Positions 8,234-17,538 of a DNA stretch of 48,853 bases are shown piece by piece. The stretch is taken from contig JAFZWN010000068.1 of the NCBI GenBank assembly GCA_017617295.1, positions 1 to 48,853 of the forward strand. Reading direction: 5' to 3'. A program made the position numbers and the translations under genes. Every line of letters begins with the position of its first letter. Positions within the stretch are counted from its first letter, which is position 1. The notes below the pieces were generated by a model, which worked only from the letters and a program-made list of their open reading frames with translations, did not search any database and was not told where the DNA came from. This DNA comes from Clostridiales bacterium. GTDB lineage: Bacteria; Bacillota; Clostridia; Saccharofermentanales; Saccharofermentanaceae.

Positions 8234-9847
8234 ATGGATAATATCAAGGTGTTTATTTGCGAGGACGAGAGTATCGTCCGTGAAGGATTACGGGATATGA
8301 TCCCGTGGGAGAAATACGGCTTTGAGTTCGTAGGAGATGCTCCTGACGGAGAGATGGCCCTTCCCATGATCAGAAGCTTAAAGCCCGATGTTCTCATTAC
8401 CGATATCACGATGCCGTTCATGGACGGACTGTCTCTTTGCAGGGTAGTCATGAGCGAGCTTCCCGATATCAAGATAATCATAATAAGCGGTTACAGCGAT
8501 TTTGAATATGCCAGACAGGCGATCTCTCTTGGAGTCGAGCAGTATCTTTTGAAGCCCGTCACAAAAGCCGACATGATCAAGGTCATAGAGGAGGTCAAAC
8601 AGAAGATATCGGAAGCATCCGAACAGCAGAATTATATAAGCAAATACGAACAGGAATTCAAGAAGTTCGAGAGGTTTTCCCACAGGGCTTTCTTCGAGAA
8701 ACTGGTCGAAGGATCGATGTCAGTTCAGCAGATCTACGAGCAGGCGAACGAACTTCACCTGAACCTGTCGGCAAACGGCTATAACCTTGTTATCTATACG
8801 GTCAGGGATGCCGAACAGTCCAGTTATGCCGATGACGCGGCGAACGTAATGGAGAGCCTTTTCGGGCACTTTATGCAGTATCCTGACTATATCCTCTTCA
8901 GGTGCAACCTGCTGTCTTATGCGGTACTTATCAAAGGCGAGTTCGAGAGACTTCCCGAACTCACTGACCGTTGTGTCGATATGATCAGACAGCACTGCGA
9001 GGAGGCTCATTCTAACCTTGAATGGTATGCCGCCGTAGGTGTCCCCACAAAGAGACTGAGCGGGCTGTCGGCATGTTATTCCGATGCGAACCGCGCTTTT
9101 GCTTACCGTCATCTTTTCCCCGATAAGCACATCTTCACTTCGGAGCTTGTGAGGACTAAGTACAATACTCCCAATGCGGGGGAGGTGGATTCGATCGATG
9201 CCGCCAAACTGGATCCGATGATAATCCGTAACTTCGTAAGGACCGGTTCTCTCGCGGAGACCGAATCATTCGCGGACGAATATATTGCCAGCCTCGACGG
9301 GACTGAGAATCCGATCCTGTTCAGATATTATCTTCTTGTAAGCATCAGGGTCAATGTGGAGCTGGCTCTGCGCGAGGAGGGGATCCCGAAGACTGATATC
9401 GACATGTCTCTGTCAGGTATAGATATGGAGATCGAAGCCGACGAGTTCCGTAATAATCTCATAGATACCTTAAGGAAGGCGATCACGCTCAGGGATGCCG
9501 AGGCCATGAAGCGTAACAGCGACATCATCGACAGTGCGATGCGTTATATCGACAACCACTATAAGGATGAGGATATCTCTCTTGATTCCGTGGCGATCGC
9601 GAGCAACATAAGCGCTAACTACTTATCTGCAATGTTCAGCCAGAAAGTCGGGCTGTCCTTTGTCGAGTATGTGACCAAGAAGCGTATGGAGAAGGCCAAG
9701 CAGCTCCTTAGAAAGACCGACAAGAGATCGGGCGAGATAGCTTCTGAAGTCGGTTACAAGGATCCCAGGTATTTTTCGTTTGTCTTCAAGAAGAAGACAG
9801 GCTGCACCCCGAGTCAGTACCGTAACGGGGAATATGAAGAAGAATGA
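8234..9847 (+). CDS. AraC-type response regulator (YesN-like)
   Basis: The 537-residue cytoplasmic transcription factor has an N-terminal receiver domain (1 to about 125) with acidic pocket E10-D11, phosphoacceptor Asp57 (ITDITMP) and Lys107 (LLKPV). A long middle region of unclear fold separates it from a C-terminal AraC helix-turn-helix pair (about 430-530; DSVAIASNISANYLS and SGEIASEVGYKDPRYFS). This is the YesN class, paired with YesM-type kinases and usually regulating sugar uptake. AGGACGG precedes the ATG. It overlaps the kinase gene by 4 nt, so the two are translationally coupled. Its likely targets are the ytfQ-like transport genes nearby. Confidence 0.92.
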   Translation: MDNIKVFICEDESIVREGLRDMIPWEKYGFEFVGDAPDGEMALPMIRSLKPDVLITDITMPFMDGLSLCRVVMSELPDIKIIIISGYSDFEYARQAISLGVEQYLLKPVTKADMIKVIEEVKQKISEASEQQNYISKYEQEFKKFERFSHRAFFEKLVEGSMSVQQIYEQANELHLNLSANGYNLVIYTVRDAEQSSYADDAANVMESLFGHFMQYPDYILFRCNLLSYAVLIKGEFERLPELTDRCVDMIRQHCEEAHSNLEWYAAVGVPTKRLSGLSACYSDANRAFAYRHLFPDKHIFTSELVRTKYNTPNAGEVDSIDAAKLDPMIIRNFVRTGSLAETESFADEYIASLDGTENPILFRYYLLVSIRVNVELALREEGIPKTDIDMSLSGIDMEIEADEFRNNLIDTLRKAITLRDAEAMKRNSDIIDSAMRYIDNHYKDEDISLDSVAIASNISANYLSAMFSQKVGLSFVEYVTKKRMEKAKQLLRKTDKRSGEIASEVGYKDPRYFSFVFKKKTGCTPSQYRNGEYEEE

Positions 9848-11280
9848 CGAAGATCCGCGATCATTTCAAGAGCGATACCATAAGGGGAAAGATGTCGCGT
9901 CTGCTCCTGCAGATGTTTGTACCGGTAATATTCATATTTATCTCCATTATCGCTATGATCGTTACCAGGAACATCATGTTCGCGTCGGTAAGCGGCAATA
10001 TTGCCGATGCCTCGGGATTCAACCAGAACTTCAAGGATGACGTCGACCTCAAGATGTATCTTTTCGTGTCGGGAAGCAGTGACGAGATCCCCTGGGATGA
10101 TGTCTCCTCGGCCCGTGATCTGGCGGAGGAACTTCTCGGAAGCACCAGTAATGAGAACAGCCGAAAGGCGATGAAGAACGTAATACAGCTGTGCGACAAC
10201 ATGACCACATACATGAGGCGCATCCAGCAGACCGAACAGTATGATGCCCGTATCGAACAGCTCGAAACGAATATCTATGGTATCACACAGCTCATACAGG
10301 ATAACTTTTACGAGTATCTCTATCATGAGGCGGGAGAGATGGCCCGGATACAAAGGCAATTGGACTACTGGCTCACGGCCGAGATCTTTTTCGTTATGTT
10401 TATGACCTTCTGGATATGTCTTGTAATCCTGCGGCGTGCATTTAAGCTCTCCGGAAGCATAACGGGTCCCATCATGGAGATGAACAGCCGTGTCGAGGCG
10501 ATCGGCGGCGGAGACCTGAGTGCCCACACTCCCGTTCAGACGAGTGACCGTAATCTTGCCCTGCTCTCGACAGGTATCGAGGACATGGCCGAGAGGCTCA
10601 ACCGTCAGATCGAACTTAACCGTCAGGAGCAGATCCACTTAAGGGAGACCGAGCTGGCTCTCATCCAGGCTCAGATCAATCCGCATTTCCTCTATAATAC
10701 GCTCGATGCGATAGTCTGGCTCATCGAGAGCGGCAAGAACGAACAGGCGGAGACCATGGTAACGAGCCTGTCCTTCTACTTCAGGTCATTTTTGAGCGAA
10801 GGCCGCGACATAGTCACAATATCCGAAGAGACGAACCATATCAGAAGTTATCTCGAGATCCAGCAGGTAAGATACAGGGATATCATGGAATATGAGATCA
10901 ATATCGATCCTTCCATAGAGAAGTTTAAGCTTCCCAAGCTCACACTCCAGCCCCTGGTAGAGAATGCGATCTATCACGGCCTTAAGCCCAAGCGCGGAAA
11001 GGGCCTCATTACCGTTACGGGAAGAAGCGAGGGGGATAAGGTCATATTGGAGGTAAAGGATACGGGTGCCGGAATGGATCCCGAACAGCTCGATAAGCTA
11101 CGTACAAAGATAAGAAATGAAGATACCACAAGCTTCGGGCTTGTCGCTGCATATAAACGCCTGAGGCTTCTCTACGGTGAAGATTTTGATTTTGACATCG
11201 TAAGCGAAGCAGGCGAGGGGACGGCTATCATGATAAGTTTCCCCGGAAAGGAAGACCTGGAAGATGAGACGATTCTTTAG
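9844..11280 (+). CDS. Sensor histidine kinase, YesM/LytS-type family
   Basis: The 478-residue membrane kinase has TM1 at about 19-43, an extracytoplasmic helical sensor region (44-175), TM2 at about 178-198 and a HAMP linker to about 255. The His_kinase domain carries NPHFLYN (phospho-acceptor His near 281), and the ATPase domain has the N-box LVENAIYHGLKP and G-box DTGAGM. It should phosphorylate the response regulator encoded just upstream. The sensor region lacks an obvious ligand-binding fold and the next gene encodes a sugar-binding lipoprotein, so ligand detection may be delegated to that protein. Confidence 0.92.
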   Translation: MTKIRDHFKSDTIRGKMSRLLLQMFVPVIFIFISIIAMIVTRNIMFASVSGNIADASGFNQNFKDDVDLKMYLFVSGSSDEIPWDDVSSARDLAEELLGSTSNENSRKAMKNVIQLCDNMTTYMRRIQQTEQYDARIEQLETNIYGITQLIQDNFYEYLYHEAGEMARIQRQLDYWLTAEIFFVMFMTFWICLVILRRAFKLSGSITGPIMEMNSRVEAIGGGDLSAHTPVQTSDRNLALLSTGIEDMAERLNRQIELNRQEQIHLRETELALIQAQINPHFLYNTLDAIVWLIESGKNEQAETMVTSLSFYFRSFLSEGRDIVTISEETNHIRSYLEIQQVRYRDIMEYEINIDPSIEKFKLPKLTLQPLVENAIYHGLKPKRGKGLITVTGRSEGDKVILEVKDTGAGMDPEQLDKLRTKIRNEDTTSFGLVAAYKRLRLLYGEDFDFDIVSEAGEGTAIMISFPGKEDLEDETIL

Positions 11281-12325
11281 TTTGATCCTGAGTACGGCGA
11301 TCGCCTTTAACATTGCAGGGTGTACCGTACAGAATGCGGATCCGCAGGATAAGGATCTGTATGTCATAGGGTTTTCGCAGGTCGGCTCGGAATCCGACTG
11401 GAGGATAGCAAACAGCCAGTCTATGATCGAGACCTTTACCGAGGATAAAGGGTACGAACTCCGCATGGTCAATGCCAGACAGAATCAGGACAATCAGCTG
11501 GCAGCAGTACGTACTTTCATCCTCGAGGGCGTGGACTTTATCGTTATCGCACCCGTAGTCGAAGAGGGCTGGGATTCCGTTCTTGCCGAGGTAAGGGCAT
11601 CCGGTATCCCCGTCATAATAATGGACCGTTCAGTATCGGTCAGCGACAACAGCCTGTATCTGTCCAATATCGGATCCGATTTCCTGAATCAGGGAACGAT
11701 GGCTGTCGAGTGGCTCGAAGAGCAGACGGAAACAGGAGATCCTGGACAGGGAGAAATAGGTCTCACGGAAGGAGAGACCCCGACAGAAGAAGTTATCGAA
11801 GATGAAGGATCGGATGAGACAGATACTCTCAGGATCCTCCATCTTCAGGGTACTTACGGAGCTACTGCCCAGCTCCTGCGCACACAGGCGCTGGAGGATG
11901 CCGTGGAGGCTCACGATAACTGGGAGTTTGCTGCTCAGATCTGCGGAGACTATACCGAGGCGAAAGCATATGAAGTCGTGTCCGAATATCTTTCCGGGGA
12001 CACGGATATAGATGTCTTATATAGCGAGAACGACAATATGACATTCGGTGCCATGCGAGCAATGGATGATGCCGGGATCACATACGGAGAAGGCGGACAG
12101 GTCACGATAATCACATTTGATGCCACCAGGGAGGCTCTTCAGTATTGTCTGGACGGTGATATCGCTCTCTGCGTGGAATGTAATCCCATCCTGGGACCGG
12201 CTGTCGAGGAACTGATCAGTGATTACAGAAACGGCAACAGTATCTCCAGACAGGTATATGTTCCCGAGACGACTTATACCGCTTCGGACCTGACGCAGGA
12301 GTTTATTGATTCAAGGATATACTGA
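11264..12325 (+). CDS. Sugar-binding lipoprotein, probable signal input of the kinase
   Basis: The 353-residue protein has a lipobox (NIAGC, Cys20) and a periplasmic-binding-protein type 1 fold. It is clearly a paralogue of the transporter-associated binding protein at 13845: shared blocks include GWDSVL, DRS, LHLQG and YSENDNMTFGAM. It differs by an acidic insertion of about 35 residues (roughly 148-185). The gene overlaps the kinase gene by 17 nt and is co-transcribed with the kinase and regulator, not with the ABC genes. This supports a role as the ligand receptor of a three-component sensing system rather than as a transport subunit. Galactofuranose or a similar sugar is a guess from the paralogue. 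Confidence 0.85.
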   Translation: MRRFFSLILSTAIAFNIAGCTVQNADPQDKDLYVIGFSQVGSESDWRIANSQSMIETFTEDKGYELRMVNARQNQDNQLAAVRTFILEGVDFIVIAPVVEEGWDSVLAEVRASGIPVIIMDRSVSVSDNSLYLSNIGSDFLNQGTMAVEWLEEQTETGDPGQGEIGLTEGETPTEEVIEDEGSDETDTLRILHLQGTYGATAQLLRTQALEDAVEAHDNWEFAAQICGDYTEAKAYEVVSEYLSGDTDIDVLYSENDNMTFGAMRAMDDAGITYGEGGQVTIITFDATREALQYCLDGDIALCVECNPILGPAVEELISDYRNGNSISRQVYVPETTYTASDLTQEFIDSRIY

Positions 12326-12328
12326 GGA

Positions 12329-13420
12329 TTACCCGTTCCTGGCATGGAGATGCCAGCGTACCGGAGGCGGCGTGAAGCTCCTGTGATCAACAGCTGCGGT
12401 GACTGCGTCGGAGGCGGCTGTTATGAGATCCCTGCTGCTGTGTCCGAGTGATGATATGGAGGCGGGACCGGATGCGAAGTAGCTGTTATCGAAGCTTGCG
12501 ACCGAGATGCCGGATCTTCCGCTCTTTTGAAGCACTTTCAGGAGCCTGAAGGCGATCTCGTCATTCTGGGTAATTACGGCAGACACATCCGGAGCCATCC
12601 CTTCGACTGTCCTTCTCAGGAAATCATCGTTTCCCGACAGGAGTTTTTTTCTGTCGCTTCCCGTATAAAAGAATGACCTGTCCTGATCGAAAGGAAGACC
12701 GTATTTATGTAACGCATCCACAAAGCCTCTGTATCTTTCGAGGCCTCTGGAATCATCGCATCGAAAGATCGAGGAGATGACCGGATGTCCGTTTTCCTTA
12801 AGATAAGAGACGAGCATATCGGATCCGGAAGCATTATCCTCTCTTATGCATATGCTGCCGTCAGGGGAAGGGTATGACGCGTAAAGATATATAACGGGGA
12901 TCTCCTTGATCCGTATCTTATCCATCAGAGGCATATTCGGATTGGGAAGGATATCCGATATCGGTTCTATGATAACTGCAGCAGGGGAGGAGGCAAGGAC
13001 CTCTTTTAAAGCATCCCGTTCTTTCTCATAAGAGCCTTTTGTGGAGATACACCGAAGGTCATATCCTTTTTTCTTCAGAGACGATCGAAGCGACGATATG
13101 AGATCGGGGTAGATGTATTCATACTCGTCCTCGACGATAAGTATCACATTACATACAGAGGCTGTTATCTTATCGGAGATATAGGAACCGCTTCCGCGCT
13201 TTTTTACGATAAGACCTTTCTGTACGAGAAGATCCAGGGCGGCTCTGACAGTCTGACGGCTGCATGAATATCTGCGGCAGAGTTCATCTTCGGTAGGAAG
13301 GCGCATCATGCCTTTAAGGCGCATCTGACGAAGCGCCGATTCGAGTTCATATGCGATGTTTCTATACATCTCCGCCATATGTGTGTGTAATACCCTTTCA
13401 GATACTTCCGTACATACCAT
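12329..13420 (-). CDS. GntR-type HTH repressor with LacI-like sugar-binding domain
   Basis: The 363-residue AraR-like regulator has an N-terminal winged helix (about 18-85; LPTEDELCRRYSCSRQTVRAAL) and a LacI-type effector-binding domain (about 90-350; VIIEPIS, VITQNDEIAFRLL, ISVASFDNS). Such proteins usually repress sugar genes until the sugar binds. It converges with the sugar-binding lipoprotein gene and is divergent from the ytfQ-like importer, which is the likely target. The start is uncertain: ATG 13420 has a modest AAGG site, while an internal ATG at 13378 (MAEMYRNIAY) fits the usual family start. Confidence 0.85.
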   Translation of the reverse strand: MVCTEVSERVLHTHMAEMYRNIAYELESALRQMRLKGMMRLPTEDELCRRYSCSRQTVRAALDLLVQKGLIVKKRGSGSYISDKITASVCNVILIVEDEYEYIYPDLISSLRSSLKKKGYDLRCISTKGSYEKERDALKEVLASSPAAVIIEPISDILPNPNMPLMDKIRIKEIPVIYLYASYPSPDGSICIREDNASGSDMLVSYLKENGHPVISSIFRCDDSRGLERYRGFVDALHKYGLPFDQDRSFFYTGSDRKKLLSGNDDFLRRTVEGMAPDVSAVITQNDEIAFRLLKVLQKSGRSGISVASFDNSYFASGPASISSLGHSSRDLITAASDAVTAAVDHRSFTPPPVRWHLHARNG

Positions 13421-13844
13421 CTATACCTTATAAGAGACAGCTGCCCCTATCAATTCAGAAATCTTCAGATTGGGAAGATAAGGAGAAAGATCGACAGTGA
13501 TTTTTTATCGTATTTTTTGAAGCGGCAATAATATTTTTGATCGGGACGGGAAAGCTGTTGTCAGATTGCAGTACAAAAACCGCATGGCGGGGAAGATATC
13601 ATCGTAAGATAATCAACAATTTAACGTAAGATATTCCACAAAACCGTGTCTTTTTCCGGCTGTGCATCCGGATTTGTATTGTCTGCCGGCCTGATTTTTC
13701 AAGTTGTATTTGGGCAGGATTACCATTTGTTTTCCGGCATATGAGGTTCCTTGAATGCCCCATTCCGAAATGATTAAGTGTAGTCAGAACTTGAGGAACG
13801 CCCCCGGTTCGCAAATAAAAATCTTAGAAGTGAGGATGAAAGAC
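13421..13844. other. Control region between repressor and ytfQ-like operon
   Basis: No gene is seen in these 424 bases. The region holds two CGTAAGATA direct repeats (13603 and 13625) and two TTGTATT direct repeats (13674 and 13704). A weak promoter-like pair, TTGAAT with a 17-nt spacer and TTAAGT, lies near 13752. Long leader space and repeats suit joint control by the AraC-type regulator and the GntR-type repressor. Confidence 0.5.
13603..13633 (+). promoter_or_regulatory. CGTAAGATA direct repeats, candidate AraC-type operator
   Basis: CGTAAGATA occurs at 13603-13611 and 13625-13633, 22 bp start to start. Direct half-sites about two helical turns apart are the usual target shape of AraC-family regulators, and the locus encodes one at 8234. 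Confidence 0.5.
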
Positions 13845-14810
13845 ATGAAGAAATTTCTGAGAACGTTGATCGCAGGCACACTTGCACTTTCCATGGCTTT
13901 GGGTGTTGCAGCCTGTGCCGCAAAGAAGCAGGCTGAAGACAACGGACTTATCAAGGTAGGTATCATCAACAATGATCCCAACGAGTCCGGTTACCGTACG
14001 GCAAATGACAGAGATATGAAGGCAACATTTACCGAAGCAAACGGATATGAAGCTTCTTTCTTCTACAGCCTTAAGAATGAAGACCAGATCGCGGCTGCCC
14101 AGCAGTTCGTACAGGATGAGGTAGATTATCTCCTTATCTCCGCAGCCGGTACATCCGGTTGGGATTCCGTTCTGCAGGATGCAAAGGATGCCGGCATCAA
14201 GGTAATCCTTTTCGACAGAACGATCGATGCTGACGAGAGCCTTTACGAGGCTTCCATCGTATCCGACATGGCTCAGGAAGGCCAGACGGCAGTTGACTGG
14301 CTCGCAAGCCAGAATCTTTCCGAATACAACATCATCCACATTCAGGGTGTTATGGGTTCCTCCGCTCAGATCGGACGTTCCGGCGCACTCCAGGATATGG
14401 CAGATGCAAACGATAACTGGAATATCGTTAAGCAGCAGACAGCCGAGTGGAATGCCGAGACAGCACAGCAGATCGTTCAGTCCGTTATCGATGCTGGTAC
14501 TGAGTTCAACGTAATCTACGCTGAGAACGACGATATGGCAAGAGGTGCCGTTCAGGCTCTCGATGCAGCCAACATCTCTCACGGTGTAGGCGGCGACGTT
14601 ATCATCATGGGCTTCGACTGCAACTCCTGGGCTCTTGAAGAACTCGTTGCAGGCAACTGGAATTATGACGGTCAGTGCAATCCTTTCCAGGCTTCCTATA
14701 TTGACAACATCATCAAGAACGGTGCTACACAGAAGGTCGTAATCATGGAAGAGAGAGGCTTCGATGCAGCAACCATCACTGCTGACGACGTTACTAACTT
14801 CGGTATCTGA
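13845..14810 (+). CDS. ytfQ: Galactofuranose-type sugar-binding lipoprotein (YtfQ-like)
   Basis: The 321-residue substrate-binding protein has a signal peptide and lipobox (GVAAC, Cys near 19) and a type 1 periplasmic-binding fold. It delivers sugar to the ABC importer encoded downstream. Sequence blocks VGIINNDPNESGYR, LFDRTID and YAENDDMARGA match the YtfQ galactofuranose-binding group as I remember it; pentoses or other hexoses remain possible. ATG 13845 is preferred because GTGAGG lies 9 nt upstream; ATG 13836 overlaps that site. A terminator-like hairpin separates it from the ATPase gene, which would keep binding protein in excess over the transporter. Confidence 0.88.
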   Translation: MKKFLRTLIAGTLALSMALGVAACAAKKQAEDNGLIKVGIINNDPNESGYRTANDRDMKATFTEANGYEASFFYSLKNEDQIAAAQQFVQDEVDYLLISAAGTSGWDSVLQDAKDAGIKVILFDRTIDADESLYEASIVSDMAQEGQTAVDWLASQNLSEYNIIHIQGVMGSSAQIGRSGALQDMADANDNWNIVKQQTAEWNAETAQQIVQSVIDAGTEFNVIYAENDDMARGAVQALDAANISHGVGGDVIIMGFDCNSWALEELVAGNWNYDGQCNPFQASYIDNIIKNGATQKVVIMEERGFDAATITADDVTNFGI

Positions 14811-14850
14811 TACAAAGACAGAATAATCACTGATATCACATGAAAAATGA

Positions 14851-14890
14851 GGGTGTGCGGTGTGGCTCCTCCGCATCGCACATCCTTTTT
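14851..14890 (+). terminator. Partial terminator between binding protein and ABC ATPase
   Basis: GGGTGTGCGGTG (14851-14862) pairs with CATCGCACATCC with G-U pairs, then TTTTT (14886-14890). It lies between ytfQ-like and ytfR-like genes and probably reduces downstream transcription. Confidence 0.7.
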
Positions 14891-14916
14891 ATGTAAAAGA
14901 CAGGAGTCAAAGAAGT

Positions 14917-16431
14917 ATGGATAATAACTCTGTTTTGGAAATGCGCGGAATATGCAAATACTTCCCCGGTGTCCGTGCATTGCAGCAGGTCGATTTCACT
15001 TTGAGGGAGGGAGAGATCCACGCGCTCATGGGTGAGAACGGTGCCGGAAAATCCACGCTCATTAAAGTCTTGACCGGTGTTTATCATAAGGATGCCGGCG
15101 AAGTCTATCTGAAGGGCAGTGACAGACCTGTTAACATCAGATCTCCGCAGGAAGCTCAGAATATCGGTATCAGTACCGTTTATCAGGAGATCACTCTGTG
15201 CCCTAACCTGACAGTTGCTGAGAACATGTATATCGGCAGGACAAAAGGTATATTTACGGATTGGAAAAAGATCAACGCGGACGCCGGAAAGATCCTTAAC
15301 GATCTCGGTATCCCCGCCATTCCCGGTCAGCAGCTGGGATCATGTTCCATAGCGGTCCAGCAGATGATCGCGATCGCACGCGCAGTCGATATGAACTGCA
15401 AGGTGCTTATACTCGATGAGCCGACATCCTCGCTTGATGAGCAGGAAGTCAGTAAGCTCTTTAAGCTGATGCTCGACCTTAAGAAAAAGGGCGTAGGCAT
15501 CATCTTCGTAACCCACTTCCTTGAGCAGGTTTACGAAGTCTGCGACCGTATCACTGTCTTACGTGACGGCATGCTGGTCGGAGAATACATAATAGAAGAA
15601 CTTCCCCGTGTTAAGCTCGTTTCAAAGATGCTCGGCAAGGATTTTGATGATATGGCCGACATCAAGAGCGATTCCGACACGGAAAAGATAGATTATTCGG
15701 AAACACCCGTTTATGAAGCAAAACAGCTTGCCGGAACAACGGGTATCAAGCCATTCGATTTCTCGATACACAAAGGTGAGGTCAACGGCTTCACCGGACT
15801 TCTCGGATCGGGAAGGAGCGAATGCGTACGTGCCATCTTCGGTGCCGATAAGGTTACGGGAGGAGAAGTCCTGATCGACGGCAAGCCGGTCCGGATAAAA
15901 AAGCCTCTTGATGCGATGAAGCACGGTATCTCGTATCTCCCGGAAGACCGTAAGCGTGACGGTATAGTAGGAGATCTGTCAGTCCGTGACAATATCATAC
16001 TGGCTCTGCAGGTAATGAAGGGATTCTTCAGACCGTTTTCACGCGCTCAGGCTGAAGAATTTGCGGATCAGTATATCAAGCTTCTGAACATCAAGACGGC
16101 TTCTTCCGATACCCCCATCAAGTCACTGTCGGGCGGTAATCAGCAGAAGGTCATCCTCGCTAGATGGCTCCTTTCCAATCCCGTATATCTGATCCTTGAC
16201 GAACCCACAAGAGGTATCGATATCGGAACCAAGGTCGAGATACAGAAGCTCGTTTTAAAGCTCGCAGCCGAAGGAAAGAGCGTAACATTCATCTCTTCCG
16301 AGATCGACGAGATGATCCGCACATGCTCGAGGCTCGTGGTCCTTCGAGACGGCAAGGTGGTCGGAGAGCTCAAGGGCGACGAGCTCACTCAGAACAAGAT
16401 CATGGCAACAATTGCTGGAGGTGAATCCTGA
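14917..16431 (+). CDS. ytfR: Sugar ABC importer, double ATPase subunit (YtfR-like)
   Basis: The 504-residue protein has two fused ABC ATPase halves. The first has Walker A GENGAGKST near 37, a signature region SCSIAVQQM that departs from the usual LSGGQ, and Walker B LILDEPTSSLD. The second half has the degenerate P-loop GLLGSGRSE, an intact signature SLSGGNQQKV and Walker B LILDEPTRGID. This asymmetry is normal for RbsA/XylG/YtfR proteins. It powers import through the two permeases that follow. ATG 14917 is chosen for its GGAG site 10 nt upstream; the stop overlaps the next start (TGATG). Confidence 0.92.
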   Translation: MDNNSVLEMRGICKYFPGVRALQQVDFTLREGEIHALMGENGAGKSTLIKVLTGVYHKDAGEVYLKGSDRPVNIRSPQEAQNIGISTVYQEITLCPNLTVAENMYIGRTKGIFTDWKKINADAGKILNDLGIPAIPGQQLGSCSIAVQQMIAIARAVDMNCKVLILDEPTSSLDEQEVSKLFKLMLDLKKKGVGIIFVTHFLEQVYEVCDRITVLRDGMLVGEYIIEELPRVKLVSKMLGKDFDDMADIKSDSDTEKIDYSETPVYEAKQLAGTTGIKPFDFSIHKGEVNGFTGLLGSGRSECVRAIFGADKVTGGEVLIDGKPVRIKKPLDAMKHGISYLPEDRKRDGIVGDLSVRDNIILALQVMKGFFRPFSRAQAEEFADQYIKLLNIKTASSDTPIKSLSGGNQQKVILARWLLSNPVYLILDEPTRGIDIGTKVEIQKLVLKLAAEGKSVTFISSEIDEMIRTCSRLVVLRDGKVVGELKGDELTQNKIMATIAGGES

Positions 16432-17537
16432 TGTCTTCCAATACGGTAAAAAATCAAAGATCTCTCGGGAATATGGCCAAGTCGGTCATCCGCAAGCAGA
16501 TCTTCATTCCAATAGCGGCGCTTTTTTTACTGGTGCTCTTTAACCTTATTGCGGATCCCTCATTCTTCCAGATCTCTTATCAGCCGAACAGCGAAGGCTT
16601 TAATGTCTTGTCGGGTAATATCATATCCATTATAGACAGAGCTTCCGAGCTTGTTATCCTGGCTATAGGAATGACGCTCGTAACATCCGCTTCCGGCGGA
16701 CAGGATATCTCGGTAGGCGCCACGATCGCCATCGCGGGTTCGGTCGTTCTCAGAGTCCTCTGCGGCAGCAACACCAGACCTGAGACGCTTCAGGCTCCCA
16801 TCATCGTGGCATTCCTGGTATGCGCTGTCGTTTCAATGATCTTCGGTGCATTTAACGGTGTGCTCGTGTCCTGGTTCAAGATACAGCCTATGGTCGCGAC
16901 ACTGATACTGTTCACAGCCGGAAGATCGATCGCGGCCTGGATAAACAACAATGAGCTTCCCGTTATCAGCGATCCCAAGTTCGCGTATTACGGAAACTTC
17001 ATTCCCGGTATCCCGGTCCCCACACCCGTATTTATATCGATACTCTGCATGATCGCGATCGCTCTGGCTCTGAAGTTCACAAACCTGAGACTGTATTGCC
17101 AGTCCGTAGGTATCAATCCGAACTCATCCAGACTTAACGGGATCAATCCCCAGATGATCAAGTTCATATCTTTCGTTATCCTCGGACTGTGCGTTGCAGT
17201 CGCAGGCTTTATAAAGGTAAGCCGTCTGTCGACGATCAACTATTCGGTAGTTGCCAAGGATATCGAGATGGATGCGATCCTCGCGGTCGCTCTCGGCGGC
17301 AATGCTCTGGGCGGAGGTAAGTTCAACATGACTGCCTCGATCATCGGTGCATATGTTATCCAGTTCCTTACGACGACACTTTACAAGTACGACGTTAATT
17401 CGGAAGCTATCTCCGCATACAAGGCCGTTGTCGTAATAATCCTCGTAGTACTGAGTGCACCGATCGTTAGAGAGAAACTGGGAGAGTTCAAAAAGAAGAT
17501 CATTCCCTCAAAGGCAGTAAGCAAGGAGGCGGTTTGA
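16431..17537 (+). CDS. ytfT: Sugar ABC importer permease (YtfT-like)
   Basis: The 368-residue integral membrane protein of the RbsC/BPD_transp_2 family has about ten hydrophobic segments. Family motifs include LAIGMTLVTSASGGQDISVGA (near 85-105), KIQPMVATL and DAILAVALGGNALGGGKFN. It forms the translocation pore with the neighbouring permease. Translation is coupled to the ATPase gene by an ATGA-type overlap, and the next gene starts 2 nt after its stop. Confidence 0.92.
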   Translation: MSSNTVKNQRSLGNMAKSVIRKQIFIPIAALFLLVLFNLIADPSFFQISYQPNSEGFNVLSGNIISIIDRASELVILAIGMTLVTSASGGQDISVGATIAIAGSVVLRVLCGSNTRPETLQAPIIVAFLVCAVVSMIFGAFNGVLVSWFKIQPMVATLILFTAGRSIAAWINNNELPVISDPKFAYYGNFIPGIPVPTPVFISILCMIAIALALKFTNLRLYCQSVGINPNSSRLNGINPQMIKFISFVILGLCVAVAGFIKVSRLSTINYSVVAKDIEMDAILAVALGGNALGGGKFNMTASIIGAYVIQFLTTTLYKYDVNSEAISAYKAVVVIILVVLSAPIVREKLGEFKKKIIPSKAVSKEAV

Positions 17538-17538
17538 T

